Positions 7,959 to 16,768 are shown, numbered from the stretch's first letter. The stretch: DNA of 64,000 nt from JBJHDF01 sp050486405 (GCA_050486405.1 JBJHDF010000022.1:1-64000), one strand, 5' to 3'. A program made the numbers and translations. Notes: generated from the sequence alone by a model not told the origin.

Positions 7959-8010
7959 CCTTCCCCGACCTAGCCCCCTCCGCTAGGCGGAGGGGGCTAG
8001 GTGAAGGCTA
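7956..8010. terminator. bidirectional terminator-like hairpin
   Basis: CCTAGCCCCCTCCGC (7969-7983) pairs perfectly with GCGGAGGGGGCTAGG (7987-8001) around a 3-base loop. TAGCCTTC (7956-7963) and GAAGGCTA (8003-8010) extend the stem. It lies between two convergent genes, overlapping both gene ends slightly. There is no U-tract, so efficiency is uncertain. Confidence 0.6.
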
Positions 8011-8370
8011 GTCCGCCGGATTGGCGCCACCCCCAAGGAAGGGGTTGTCTGTGGTTTTGGAGGGCTGGACCAGAAACACGATGAGGACGATGATCCCAAT
8101 TACTGTTAGTGCGATCAACTGCCACCAGCCGGAACGCCCGGTATCGTGCAGTCGGCGTGCGGCTATGGCCAGGCTGGGCACCAGCAGCGCCAAGCTGTAC
8201 AGCAGGGTCAGCAGAGACATGCCGATAATGCTGTCGACGATGGCCAGCACCACATAAATCACCACGTAGAATAGAACAAACATCCAGTACTGTTGCCGGG
8301 TGGCAATACCGTAAAAGTCGGTGTACTGGTTCTTGATCGGATTCAGAAAGAAAGTATTGAATTGTTCCAT
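8008..8370 (-). CDS. DUF805 family membrane protein
   Basis: A 120-residue inner-membrane protein of the DUF805 family. It begins MEQFNTFFLNPIKNQY, followed by a YWMF segment and about three to four hydrophobic helices. The family signature RRLHDTGRSGWW lies at about residues 73-84. ATG 8368-8370 is preceded by GAGGGG about 11 bases upstream; a longer frame to 8427 adds residues outside the family. Family function is unknown, with some members linked to envelope or stress contexts. It converges with the Tat lipoprotein gene and follows the hybrid kinase after a 186-bp gap. Confidence 0.88.
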   Translation of the reverse strand: MEQFNTFFLNPIKNQYTDFYGIATRQQYWMFVLFYVVIYVVLAIVDSIIGMSLLTLLYSLALLVPSLAIAARRLHDTGRSGWWQLIALTVIGIIVLIVFLVQPSKTTDNPFLGGGANPAD

Positions 8371-8532
8371 AGGAAAGTAACCCCTCAATGTTGTTGTTGG
8401 CCTTTCGCCCCAGTAACGCCGGGGCAAAGCTTGGCGGCTTGGTATTTCAGATTGCGCGAATCATTCCCCTTTGCTTGACGGGTACATCTCAGGTGGTCGT
8501 CCCGGACCCGTGAGAGGAGCATAAACCACGTG

Positions 8533-8554
8533 GCAGGCAACGTCGAGTGCCTGC
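8533..8554 (-). terminator. weak hairpin after hybrid kinase gene
   Basis: GCAGGCA (8533-8539) and TGCCTGC (8548-8554) form a 7-bp stem just past the kinase stop codon on the minus strand. No U-run follows, so it is only a possible terminator. Confidence 0.25.
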
Positions 8555-8556
8555 GT

Positions 8557-10944
8557 TTAGGAAGGGCGTGCCAGTCCGGTCTGTTCCAGGGTGTGGTAGA
8601 GACTGTCCAGGGTGATGGGCTTACACAGATAGTGGTTCATGCCACAGGCAAACACCGCATCCCGGTGTTCCTGTAGAGCGTGAGCGGTAAGGGCGACTAT
8701 GGGGATGGGCGCCAGATTGTGGCTGCGCTGATGCTCGCGGATACTGCGAGTGGCTGCAAAGCCGTCCATTTCCGGCATTTCACAGTCCATGAGTATCAGA
8801 TCATAGGGGACTTGAGCCCGGCGCACCGCGTTGTAGGCCTCCAGGCCATTCTCCACCAGATCCGGCACTATCTCCAGGCGTCCCAGTAGACCCTTGATGA
8901 CCATCCGATTGACGGCGTTGTCTTCGGCCACGAGCACCCGCAATCGGCCGAAGCGCCGGTAGTCCTGGGGCGACGCGCTTTCCCCCGGTGCCGGCACCTC
9001 CTCCAGCCCCAGCAGTTGGCCCATGCCGCTGAACAGCGCGCGGATAAAGACCGGGGGGCGCAGTACGAGCAGCGCGTGCAGATCCTGCGCCTGTGTTTCC
9101 GCTTTGTTGTCATCCGCACCCAGCAGCAGTAGGGGCAGTGCTTCCAAGTTGGTCTGCTGGCGGATGTTGCGGGCCAGGGTCAGGCCACTGCCGTCGGGCA
9201 GTGTCTCCGCGAGCAGTGCCAGATCGCAGCCATGGGTCTGGTTGCGCAGCAGTGCCAGAGTATCCTCGGCGGTGGTGGTGCGGTGCAGTTCGACTTGCCA
9301 GGCATCGCAGTGGCGGCCCACAAACCGGGCGAAGCGGTCGCTGGCGTGGGCCAGCAGCAGTTGCTTGCCGGCCAGCAATGCCCGCAGTGACTGTTCCCGC
9401 GAGCCCAGCGGTTCGTTGATGTTGGCGGGCTGCAAGCGGGCGGTAAACCAGAAGCACGCGCCCTGCCCGCGCACGCTTTCCACATGAATACTGCCGTCCA
9501 TCAGTTCCACCAACCGCTTGCAGATGGCCAGTCCCAATCCAGTGCCGCCGTACTGGCGGGTGGTGGAGGAGTCTGCCTGATTGAAGGAGTCGAACAGGTG
9601 CTCCTGGGCCTGAGGGTCTATGCCGATGCCGCTGTCCTGTACCGTGAAGCGCAGCGTCGGGTCGGAGTTGTCCGCGGCGGTTTCGCGGGTCACTTCCAGT
9701 GTCACAAAGCCGCTGTCGGTGAATTTGAAGGCGTTGCCGAGTAGATTGATGAGCACCTGGCGCAGGCGGGTGGGGTCGCCCTTGAGCAGTCGGGGGACGT
9801 CTGGAGCGACATCTCCCAACAGTTCGATATTGCGCTTGTTGGCGGTGACGCCAAACAGTTGCACGCAATCCTCTACCAGGTCCTGCAGGTCGAATACCGC
9901 CACTTCCAATTGCATTTTGCGGGCTTCGATTTTCGAGTAGTCGAGAATGTCGTTGATAATCTCCAGCAGGGTTTCCCCGGAGCGGTGAATCACGTCGATG
10001 TAGTGCCGCTGGGTGTCGTTGAGGGGCGTGTCCCGAAGTATGTCGAGCATGCCGATCACCCCGTTCATGGGGGTGCGAATTTCGTGGCTCATGGTGGCCA
10101 GAAACTGGCTTTTGGCACGATTGGCTTCCTCGGCGGCGATCTTCTGGCGTCGGGTTTCCAGTTTTTCTTCCTTTTCTTCAAGCAGCGCGAGCTCAATGGC
10201 GCGGCGCTGCTCGATATCGTCCAGCAGGGTCTCTCGCATATGGTTGATGGCGTCCACCACGTTGTCCAGCTCGTCGGGTATGGGCGTGATCTTGTGACGT
10301 CTCAGGCGCAGCGGCGTACTGAGATTGCCCAGGTGCAACTGCCGCGCGTACTGAGCGATGGTGTCCATGTGTCGGGTTAGCATCATATGCACCAACCAGA
10401 TGATGAACAGGGCGATCAGCAAAATCTTGGTGCCCTGCACCGAGGTGATGAGTATCGCCCTTTCGCCCAGTCGACCGTAGATGCTCTCCAGACTGGCCGT
10501 GACGACCAGCGTGCCCAGGCGCTGCGGCGAGGTAACTGTGTCGCTGTAGATCAACGGGTATTCGCGCACCAGATAGCGCGCCGGGTTTTGTTCCAGGTGC
10601 TGAGGGTCCAGTTCGTCGGCCAGGCTCACCAGTGTCTGGTCAACCTGATTCCAATCGCGCCAGCGCACCTCCACGCGTACCACATCCTCCAGATCCAGCA
10701 CACTTTCAATCTGAATGTGCAATTGCTGTTCGTCAAAACTCCACAGGCTGCTGGTGATGCTCGGCAGGGTGCTGACCCGCACCTGATCCATGCGGTGTTC
10801 CAGCGAAGCGATGTTGTCACGAAAGGTATTGTACAACTGCAGTGCCACCACCATCAGGGTGATCAGGGCGCTGCTGAGCAGAATCAGCAGCAACAGCCGG
10901 GTGGCGATAGGGTTCTCGCGCGTGTAGCGAGTGATAGGCAGCAT
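8557..10944 (-). CDS. hybrid sensor histidine kinase/response regulator
   Basis: A 795-residue inner-membrane signalling protein. In order: TM1 (about 15-38), a periplasmic sensor of about 130 residues, TM2 (about 172-190), HAMP (about 190-245) and a coiled-coil linker. HisKA follows, with phospho-acceptor His287 in ATMSHEIRTPMNG, then HATPase (N-box Asn404; GGTGLGL). A receiver-like domain (about 525-650) has Glu580 where the Asp should be. Last is a true receiver (about 667-790) with Asp720 in LILMDCEMPEMDG and Lys775. There is no C-terminal Hpt, unlike BarA, so a separate phosphotransfer protein would be needed. It is a single gene with no adjacent response regulator. The stimulus is unknown. 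Confidence 0.93.
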   Translation of the reverse strand: MLPITRYTRENPIATRLLLLILLSSALITLMVVALQLYNTFRDNIASLEHRMDQVRVSTLPSITSSLWSFDEQQLHIQIESVLDLEDVVRVEVRWRDWNQVDQTLVSLADELDPQHLEQNPARYLVREYPLIYSDTVTSPQRLGTLVVTASLESIYGRLGERAILITSVQGTKILLIALFIIWLVHMMLTRHMDTIAQYARQLHLGNLSTPLRLRRHKITPIPDELDNVVDAINHMRETLLDDIEQRRAIELALLEEKEEKLETRRQKIAAEEANRAKSQFLATMSHEIRTPMNGVIGMLDILRDTPLNDTQRHYIDVIHRSGETLLEIINDILDYSKIEARKMQLEVAVFDLQDLVEDCVQLFGVTANKRNIELLGDVAPDVPRLLKGDPTRLRQVLINLLGNAFKFTDSGFVTLEVTRETAADNSDPTLRFTVQDSGIGIDPQAQEHLFDSFNQADSSTTRQYGGTGLGLAICKRLVELMDGSIHVESVRGQGACFWFTARLQPANINEPLGSREQSLRALLAGKQLLLAHASDRFARFVGRHCDAWQVELHRTTTAEDTLALLRNQTHGCDLALLAETLPDGSGLTLARNIRQQTNLEALPLLLLGADDNKAETQAQDLHALLVLRPPVFIRALFSGMGQLLGLEEVPAPGESASPQDYRRFGRLRVLVAEDNAVNRMVIKGLLGRLEIVPDLVENGLEAYNAVRRAQVPYDLILMDCEMPEMDGFAATRSIREHQRSHNLAPIPIVALTAHALQEHRDAVFACGMNHYLCKPITLDSLYHTLEQTGLARPS

Positions 10945-11013
10945 GGTGTCCTTCCTGTGCCGGTGCTGTCAGGGCTACTCCGAAGTTTAGCACCAGTGGC
11001 GTGGCGCGCAGAA

Positions 11014-11049
11014 AAAAGGCCGGCACCGGGGCACCGGAGCCGGCCTTTT
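11014..11049 (-). terminator. intrinsic terminator after OmpA-like gene
   Basis: AAAAGGCCGGC (11014-11024) and GCCGGCCTTTT (11039-11049) pair, with inner CCGG/CCGG pairing around the loop. On the minus strand the stem is followed by a run of six T. It lies 17 bp past the stop codon of the OmpA-like lipoprotein gene. It is strong in both directions by symmetry. Confidence 0.85.
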
Positions 11050-11066
11050 CCTTTGCGCTTGAATGA

Positions 11067-12017
11067 TTATTGGCGGTCAGCGTCGCTGATAATCACTTCC
11101 ACCCGGCGGTTGCGCTGGCGACCTTCCGAAGTTTCGTTGGTGGCAATGGGAAAGTCCGGCCCCAAGCCGGCCACGCTCAGCCGGTTGCGGTCGACGCCGT
11201 TGCGCACCAGGTAGTCGCGCACACTTTCGGCCCGGCGCAGCGAGAGGCCCAGGTTGTAATCGCGGCTGCCGGTGGAGTCGGTGTGCCCCTCGATGGTGAC
11301 GCTGCGGGTTTCATCCTGCTGCAGCACTTCCACCAGTGGCCGCAGATTGCGGGCGGTGCCCTCCTTGAGTTCCGCCTGGTTGACCTCGAACAGCACGTCG
11401 CCCAGGGTCAGCAGCAGACCGCGGGGTGTCGGGCGGGCTTCCAGCTCTTCCAGTTTGGCGCGCATCTCTTCTAGTGCCAGTTGCGCCTGTTCTGCTTCGG
11501 ACTGAGCTTGTTGCGCCGCCTGCCTGGCTTCCTCGGCCGCTGCCCGCTCGGCGGCGGCGACTTGCTGCGCCAATTCCGCTTCCCGACGGGCCCGTTCGGC
11601 GGCTTCCCGCTCCTGGGCGGCCTGGGTGCGAGCGCGTTCGGCCTCCTGTCGGCGTGCCTCGGTTTGCAGCCGATCCCGCTCCCGCTCCAGGTCGGTGACG
11701 TCGGCCTCAGCGGCCCTGGCGCGGGCTTGGTGCTCGGCGATCAGGATGCGCCGTTCGGCCAGGTACAGTCGCTGGGCGCGCTCCTCTGGGGCTGCCCGGG
11801 GCGGCAGATCGACAATGGCCTGCACGGCGTTTTCGGCCGCCCGAATTTCCTCCTGGGCGCGCGGCGCCAGGCGACTGTCGGAGCGCAGGGTTTGCAACTG
11901 GCCCTGCAGGCGAATGAGATCCGGATCCTCGGGTTTGACCGCAGGGCCGCAGGCGGCCAGGGCCAGACACAGAGCAAGTGTGGTGGGTAGGGAAAACAGG
12001 TATTTGTTCAGGTTCAT
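11067..12017 (-). CDS. OmpA-family lipoprotein with DUF4398 region
   Basis: A 316-residue outer-membrane lipoprotein. The signal peptide ends in lipobox LAAC (Cys23). A DUF4398-like helical region (about 25-105) leads into a long Ala/Arg/Glu-rich coiled coil (about 105-195). An OmpA C-terminal peptidoglycan-binding domain follows (about 205-310), with the signature TIEGHTDSTGSRDYNLGLS and NRRVEV near the end. It should tether the outer membrane to the cell wall through the coiled coil. The gene starts 1 bp after the stop of the DUF4398 gene, so the two are certainly co-transcribed. An intrinsic terminator follows. Confidence 0.92.
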   Translation of the reverse strand: MNLNKYLFSLPTTLALCLALAACGPAVKPEDPDLIRLQGQLQTLRSDSRLAPRAQEEIRAAENAVQAIVDLPPRAAPEERAQRLYLAERRILIAEHQARARAAEADVTDLERERDRLQTEARRQEAERARTQAAQEREAAERARREAELAQQVAAAERAAAEEARQAAQQAQSEAEQAQLALEEMRAKLEELEARPTPRGLLLTLGDVLFEVNQAELKEGTARNLRPLVEVLQQDETRSVTIEGHTDSTGSRDYNLGLSLRRAESVRDYLVRNGVDRNRLSVAGLGPDFPIATNETSEGRQRNRRVEVIISDADRQ

Positions 12018-12018
12018 C

Positions 12019-12393
12019 TTAGCGCCCTCCTTCGTAGCCGAGTTCGTCGCGCAGGGAATTCACCGTGCGCTGCAGGGCCGCAGCGTTGCGCTCCGCGCGG
12101 GAGGAGCGGCTGATGGATTCAGCCAGTTCCACATCGGCCTGCACCCGGGAGGTGAGGCGGACGACCTCATCCCAGCGGCGGCGCTCGAAGGCAACCCGTG
12201 CCTCCCGCAGCGCATCGCGGGCCTGAGTCATATGACCAGCGGCGTGTTCGCCGGCACCGCTGCGTTCGGCTGAACTCAGGGCGGTTTCGGCGCGGATAAT
12301 GGCCTCGTTGGCCGTCGCCCGGTTGTTGGCATGTGCCGGCAGGGCCACCGCCAGCAGCAGGGGCAAGAGTAGTGTCAATCTGAGATATTTCAT
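12019..12393 (-). CDS. DUF4398 domain periplasmic protein
   Basis: A 124-residue exported protein with signal peptide MKYLRLTLLLPLLLAVALPAHA and a mature helical DUF4398 region rich in Ala, Arg and Glu. ATG 12391-12393 is chosen because the signal peptide starts there and CGAGGA precedes it; a frame reaching 12468 adds 25 residues without support. The following OmpA-like lipoprotein begins with the same kind of domain, so the pair may bind each other in the envelope. The molecular role is unknown. Confidence 0.85.
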   Translation of the reverse strand: MKYLRLTLLLPLLLAVALPAHANNRATANEAIIRAETALSSAERSGAGEHAAGHMTQARDALREARVAFERRRWDEVVRLTSRVQADVELAESISRSSRAERNAAALQRTVNSLRDELGYEGGR

Positions 12394-12514
12394 CGGCGGT
12401 CCTCGCTTTTGTTGTTGGTGAGAGGTTGCGGCCGGCGCCGGTGACAGCGTGACGCTATGCCAGCTCAAAATATATCAGCATCCGCGGTCTACGGGAACGC
12501 CGCGACTGCGTTAT

Positions 12515-13681
12515 CTAGAGAAAGCTTTCCAGTAGGGTGTTGAGAAAGCGGTGGCCTTGAGACGTGGCGCACAAAATTTTCGGATTCGTCGACACCAGTT
12601 CCCGGGCCTGCAACTGTTCCCATTGCGGCTCCAGCGTTGACAGTGGCAGTCCGGTGCGCTGGGTATAGGTGGCGGCAGGCACGCCTTCATTCAGCCGCAG
12701 GGCGTTGAGCAGAAACTCCAGGGGTCGCGCCGCTGGCTCGATCAGTTCGCCACCGGCACCGAAGCGGTTGTCGTGGCCCGGAGTGTTCACGGCCAGGCGC
12801 TGGGGGTCCAGATAGTGCCGGGGCAGCCGGGTTTTCCACAGGCGCAATATCTCGCCTAGTTCCGGTCGGGTGATCTTGCCGTGGGCGCCGGCGCCTATGC
12901 CCAGATAGTCGCCAAAGGTCCAGTAGTTGAGGTTGTGCCGCGCCTGGCGCCCGGGTCGGGCGTAGGCGGAGACTTCGTATTGTCGGTAACCACCGGCATG
13001 CAGCAGGGCCAGCCCCTGCTCCTGAATGGCCGCCAGGGTGTCGTCCGGGGGCAGGGTCGGTGGCTGACGGTAGAAAGCGGTATTGGGCTCGATGGTCAAT
13101 TGGTACCAGGACAGGTGCTCCGGCGCCAGTTCGATGGCTTGGATCAGATCCCGGGCAGCGTCGTCCGGGGACTGTTCCGGCAGACCGTGCATCAGGTCCA
13201 GGTTGATATTGTCGAAGCCGGCCCGGCGGGCCATGGCCACCGCCGCCAGGGCGTCGCCAGCGCTGTGGATGCGGCCCAGCAGACGCAATTGGGCGTCGCC
13301 AAAACTCTGTATGCCAATTGACAACCGATTGACGCCGGCGACGCGGTAGTCGTGAAAGCGCTGCTGCTCAGAGGTGCCGGGGTTTGCCTCCAGTGTGATT
13401 TCCGCGTCGGTCGCCAGTCCCAGCCGTTGCTGCACTGCCTCCAGAATGCGGCCTATGGCGCGGCCGCTGAACAGGCTGGGGGTGCCGCCGCCGAAAAAAA
13501 CGCTGCCGATGGCCCGGCCCTGAGCCAGAGGTAGATCGGCGGCGAGATCCTGTTCCAGCGCCGCCACATAGGTGTCCTCCGGAATATTGTCGCCGGCTTC
13601 GTGGGAGTTGAAGTCGCAGTAGGGGCATTTGCGCACACACCAGGGGATGTGCACATAGAGTGACAGCGGCGGCAGTTCCAT
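12515..13681 (-). CDS. hemW: heme chaperone HemW (radical SAM)
   Basis: A 388-residue radical SAM protein once named coproporphyrinogen oxidase-like, now seen as a heme chaperone for respiratory enzymes. The 4Fe-4S motif CVRKCPYCDF (Cys15, Cys19, Cys22) sits at the N-terminus, followed by FFGGGTPSLF and a HemW C-terminal domain. The length matches HemW (about 380). The start ATG 13679-13681 begins MELPPLSLYVHIPWC, the usual N-terminus; the open frame upstream to 13894 lies inside rdgB and is rejected. It follows rdgB by 20 bp, as in Pseudomonas. Confidence 0.95.
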   Translation of the reverse strand: MELPPLSLYVHIPWCVRKCPYCDFNSHEAGDNIPEDTYVAALEQDLAADLPLAQGRAIGSVFFGGGTPSLFSGRAIGRILEAVQQRLGLATDAEITLEANPGTSEQQRFHDYRVAGVNRLSIGIQSFGDAQLRLLGRIHSAGDALAAVAMARRAGFDNINLDLMHGLPEQSPDDAARDLIQAIELAPEHLSWYQLTIEPNTAFYRQPPTLPPDDTLAAIQEQGLALLHAGGYRQYEVSAYARPGRQARHNLNYWTFGDYLGIGAGAHGKITRPELGEILRLWKTRLPRHYLDPQRLAVNTPGHDNRFGAGGELIEPAARPLEFLLNALRLNEGVPAATYTQRTGLPLSTLEPQWEQLQARELVSTNPKILCATSQGHRFLNTLLESFL

Positions 13682-13701
13682 GGACACGGGAGAGTCGGCG
13701 A

Positions 13702-14298
13702 TCAGGCGACGCTGGCCAGCGCTGCCAGCAGTTGTGCCAGTGCCTGGCCGCGGTGACTGATGCGGTTTTTCTCGTCGGCGGGCAGTTCGGCGGCGCTGCA
13801 CCGGCGGTCGTCCAGCCAGAACAGCGGATCGTAGCCGAAGCCGCCCGTGCCCCGGGGTTCGGTCAGAAGGCGACCGGACCAGCGGCCCTCGCAAATCAGC
13901 GGCGTGGGGTCTTCGGTGTGGCGCATAAAGGCCAGCACGCAGTGATAGTGGGCGCTGCGGGCATGGTCGGGGGTGTCGGCCAGTTCGCGCAACAGCCGCG
14001 CATTGTTGTCGGCGTCGCGGGCGCCGGGGCCGGCAAAGCGGGCGGAGTAGATGCCGGGTCGCCCCTGGAGGGCGTCCACGGCGATGCCCGAGTCGTCGGC
14101 TATGGCCGGCCGGCCGGTGTGTCGGCAGGCGTTACGGGCCTTGATGATGGCGTTTTCGACAAAGCTCAGGCCGGTCTCCTCGGCCTCGGGTACGGCAAAT
14201 TCCGATTGCGGGTACACCCGGTAGCCGGCCCCGGCCAGCAACTGCTGCAATTCGCGCAACTTGCCGGCGTTGCCACTGGCCAGTACCAGGTCCTTCAC
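13702..14298 (-). CDS. rdgB: XTP/dITP diphosphatase RdgB
   Basis: A 198-residue pyrophosphatase of the Ham1/RdgB family that clears dITP, XTP and similar non-canonical purine nucleotides. Signature blocks are ASGNAGKLRELQQLL (N-terminus), FVENAIIKARNA, ADDSGIAVDAL and the C-terminal SHRGQAL. The start is GTG 14296-14298, judged from the family N-terminus (VKDLVLASGN) and a GGGAGA ribosome site upstream. A longer frame into DUF4426 is a chance extension. The gene begins directly after the DUF4426 stop, so translation is likely coupled. Confidence 0.95.
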   Translation of the reverse strand: MKDLVLASGNAGKLRELQQLLAGAGYRVYPQSEFAVPEAEETGLSFVENAIIKARNACRHTGRPAIADDSGIAVDALQGRPGIYSARFAGPGARDADNNARLLRELADTPDHARSAHYHCVLAFMRHTEDPTPLICEGRWSGRLLTEPRGTGGFGYDPLFWLDDRRCSAAELPADEKNRISHRGQALAQLLAALASVA

Positions 14299-14299
14299 C

Positions 14300-14746
14300 T
14301 CAGTCTCCCAGATACAGGGTGCGTTCAAAACGCATGTTGAGCGGTTGCGTTTCACCTTCGGGCTGCACCTGGAGATCAAAGTACACCACTTCCTCATTGA
14401 TGTGGCGCAACGGCGCCAGGTAGTAGACCACCTCGGCCTCGCGCACCTCGACAAAGCGCAGTTCCCGCGCCTGCTGCATAAGATTGGTGGCGCGGCCGCT
14501 GACCTGCGCCGGCACGCCATAGCGCGGCTCGTCGCCGCCCAGGTAGGTGATGCTCAGGTTGATCAGCGCCTGATCCCGCGCCCGGGTGATGCCGTGGCGC
14601 CGCGCCACTTCCGGCGGAATGAAGGTGCTGTTGACCGCGCTGAACTGCACACGGTAGTTCTCGAAATCCCGGTGGGTTTCCGCGGCGTAAGCACCAGCGG
14701 CGAAGAGACAGGTGCAGGTGAGCAGGAGGGTGCGGAACAGGGTCAT
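14300..14746 (-). CDS. DUF4426 domain periplasmic protein
   Basis: A 148-residue exported protein with a signal peptide (about residues 1-21, ending AYA) and a DUF4426 body containing a DFENYRVQFSAVNSTFIPP block. The family sits next to rdgB, hemW and metW in many gammaproteobacteria; its function is not known. The start ATG 14744-14746 is chosen as the signal peptide start. The product is probably periplasmic. It is the first gene of a DUF4426-rdgB-hemW set with almost no spacing. Confidence 0.88.
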   Translation of the reverse strand: MTLFRTLLLTCTCLFAAGAYAAETHRDFENYRVQFSAVNSTFIPPEVARRHGITRARDQALINLSITYLGGDEPRYGVPAQVSGRATNLMQQARELRFVEVREAEVVYYLAPLRHINEEVVYFDLQVQPEGETQPLNMRFERTLYLGD

Positions 14747-14789
14747 GCTGGGGATGATACCGCAGGAAAAAGGAAAAAGGGAAAAGAAA

Positions 14790-14813
14790 AGGGAGCCGCG
14801 CAAGCGGCTCCCT
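14790..14813 (-). terminator. intrinsic terminator after DUF4168 gene
   Basis: The arms at 14790-14799 and 14804-14813 pair perfectly over 10 bp (core GGGAGCCGC / GCGGCTCCC) with a GCAA tetraloop. On the minus strand it is followed by a T-rich tract (TTTTCTTTTCCC). It lies 20 bp past the stop of the DUF4168 gene and separates it from DUF4426. Confidence 0.85.
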
Positions 14814-14832
14814 GAGGGCCTAAACAGTGTGC

Positions 14833-15219
14833 TTACTGGGTCAGGGCTTCTTCGATGCGCGCGCGCAGCTCGGGGTCCTGGCCGGCGAGGTTGGCGACCT
14901 GCTGGTACTCGGCGATGGTCAGACCATTGCTGGTAACGGCTTCCTGCATTTTTTCCTGGGCTTCCTGCTGCAGTTCGGTGGCGCTCTCGGGGTCCTCGGC
15001 AGCCTGCAGTTGCTGGCTGTAGTCCTGGTGAATGGCCTGCACTTCCTGGTAGGCAGCGATGAAGTTGTTCACCGTGGTTTCATCCACCTGCTCTTGTGTG
15101 GTGGCCGGCGGTGGTGCGGCGTGCTCGCCGTAGTCCTGGGCGTGAACCAGTGCGGCGCCACCCATCAGTCCGGCGGCGGCCAGCAGGGCGATCAGGGGTC
15201 TGGTTACTGAATTGCTCAT
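14833..15219 (-). CDS. DUF4168 domain secreted protein
   Basis: A 128-residue protein with signal peptide (about residues 1-28, ending VHAQ) and a short helical, Gln/Glu-rich mature part typical of DUF4168. Family members are small periplasmic or secreted proteins of unknown function. It has its own terminator and a separate upstream region. It sits just downstream of an NtrC-type regulator gene, but I could not find a good sigma54 promoter for it. Confidence 0.78.
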   Translation of the reverse strand: MSNSVTRPLIALLAAAGLMGGAALVHAQDYGEHAAPPPATTQEQVDETTVNNFIAAYQEVQAIHQDYSQQLQAAEDPESATELQQEAQEKMQEAVTSNGLTIAEYQQVANLAGQDPELRARIEEALTQ

Positions 15220-15369
15220 GGTGTATCTCCTGAATTATCAAGGGTTGCACGTTTTAATAGCGCAACACTCATGCCAATCCGTGGGAAAAGTGTAACTGTA
15301 TGATTTTTATCAATTAATTTAGGCAGGTTTGTCGAAAGGGGCGGCTATCAGCTGTGCGCCTGCGCCCAT

Positions 15370-15384
15370 GTGCCAGTTTGGCAC
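15370..15384. promoter_or_regulatory. small hairpin after response regulator gene
   Basis: GTGCCA (15370-15375) and TGGCAC (15379-15384) form a short inverted repeat with a 3-base loop, 5 bp past the regulator stop on the minus strand. Without a U-run it is a weak terminator at best. It contains sigma54-like TGGCAC words but lacks a good -12 element. Confidence 0.25.
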
Positions 15385-15388
15385 GGTT

Positions 15389-16768
15389 TCAGCGTTCGTC
15401 GTCCAGCAGGCGATAGAGGGTGCGCCGGCCTATGCCCAGAATGTCGGCGGCGCGACTCTTGTTGCCTCCCGCCTGTTGCAGTACGTGCCTTACGTAGAGG
15501 TTTTCGATGGTGGCCAGAGGGGGGAGTTCGCCCGGCGTCAGCGGTGGTTGCCAGACGTCGCTGCTGGGCGGAAGTGAGCGTGAGGATTGCGTCTGGCGCA
15601 GTCGGTCGGGCAGGTGTTCCACCTGGATCTGCTCGCCCTGGCAGAAGGTCACCGAGCGTTCGATGATATTGGCCAGTTCCCGAATATTGCCGGGAAAGGT
15701 ATAGGCGCGCAGCAGTGCCAGCGCCTCGGCGCTGATGCCTTGCACCGGTTCCTGGCGGCGGTTGTTGAGCTGGTTGATCTGGTGGCTGATGAGTCGTTCG
15801 AGATCGTCGCCCCTGTCGCGCAGGGGGGGCACTGCCAGGCTGAAGGTTTCCAGCCGGTAGTAGAGATCCTGGCGGAAATTGCCCGCCTCGGCCTCCTCGG
15901 GGAGACTGCGGTTGGTGGCGGCCACCACGCGTACGTCCAATTCCTGTTCCCGGTCGCTGCCCACCGGCCGCACCCGCCCATCCTGCAGGATGCGCAGCAG
16001 GCTGGACTGCATTTCCAGGGGCAATTCGCCGATTTCGTCCAGCAGCAGGGTGCCTTTGTTGGCGGCGGCGAACAGGCCCTGGCGGCTCCTGCCGGCGCCG
16101 GTGAAGGCGCCGGCAGCGTGGCCGAAGAGTTCGCTTTCCAGCAGATTGGCGGGCAGGCCGCCGCAATTGACCGCCACAAAGGGTCCGTCCCGACGCTCGC
16201 TCTCGCGGTGCAGTGCCCGCGCTACCAGTTCCTTGCCGGTGCCGCTCTCGCCGGTGATCAGCACCGGGCTGTCGGACCGCGCTATCTGGCGAATCTGGCT
16301 GAACAGTTTGCGCATGCCCGGGCTGGTGCCCACCATGCCGTGGAAGGCGCCCTCGTCCAGCAACTGGCGGTAGTAGGCCAGTTCCCGCTGCAGGCTCTGG
16401 CGCTGCAGATTGCGCTCCACACACAGGCCCAGGTGGTCCAGATCCAGCGGTTTGGTGAGAAAGTCGTCGGCGCCGCGTTTCAGAGCGTCCACCGCCTGGT
16501 CAATGGTGCCAAACGCGGTAATGGCGATAAACGCCGGCTTGGCCGGCAGTTCACGGATGGCGTCCAGCAGGTCGAGGCCGCTGCCGTCCGGCAGGTGCAA
16601 GTCGCTGACGATCAGCTGTGGCGCGCCGCTGTCCAGTTGTTGCCGGGCCTGCTGCAGGCTGCCGGCGCAGATGCACTGATGCCCGGCTTCGCTGAGTTCT
16701 TCCTGCAGCAGTTGCTGCAGATCTGGGTCGTCTTCCAGAATCAGGATGTCGCAACTGGTACGCGTCAT
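15389..16768 (-). CDS. NtrC-family sigma54 response regulator
   Basis: A 459-residue activator of RpoN-dependent promoters. The receiver (1-120) has acceptor Asp56 (VSDLHLPDGSG). The AAA+ domain (about 145-375) carries Walker A GESGTGKE (173-180), the sigma54-contact loop GAFTGA (220-225) and Walker B LLLDEI (241-246). A Fis-type helix-turn-helix closes the protein (about 430-459, GNKSRAADILGIGRRTLYRLL). All catalytic elements are intact. Its ATG overlaps the kinase stop (ATGA), so the pair is translated together. Target genes are unknown. Confidence 0.95.
   Translation of the reverse strand: MTRTSCDILILEDDPDLQQLLQEELSEAGHQCICAGSLQQARQQLDSGAPQLIVSDLHLPDGSGLDLLDAIRELPAKPAFIAITAFGTIDQAVDALKRGADDFLTKPLDLDHLGLCVERNLQRQSLQRELAYYRQLLDEGAFHGMVGTSPGMRKLFSQIRQIARSDSPVLITGESGTGKELVARALHRESERRDGPFVAVNCGGLPANLLESELFGHAAGAFTGAGRSRQGLFAAANKGTLLLDEIGELPLEMQSSLLRILQDGRVRPVGSDREQELDVRVVAATNRSLPEEAEAGNFRQDLYYRLETFSLAVPPLRDRGDDLERLISHQINQLNNRRQEPVQGISAEALALLRAYTFPGNIRELANIIERSVTFCQGEQIQVEHLPDRLRQTQSSRSLPPSSDVWQPPLTPGELPPLATIENLYVRHVLQQAGGNKSRAADILGIGRRTLYRLLDDER

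Noticed and set aside
15376..15395. Possible sigma54 promoter (TTGGCACG with GC ten bases after GG)
   Set aside because: The -24 word is good but the -12 element is poor, and it points into the antisense strand of the regulator gene.
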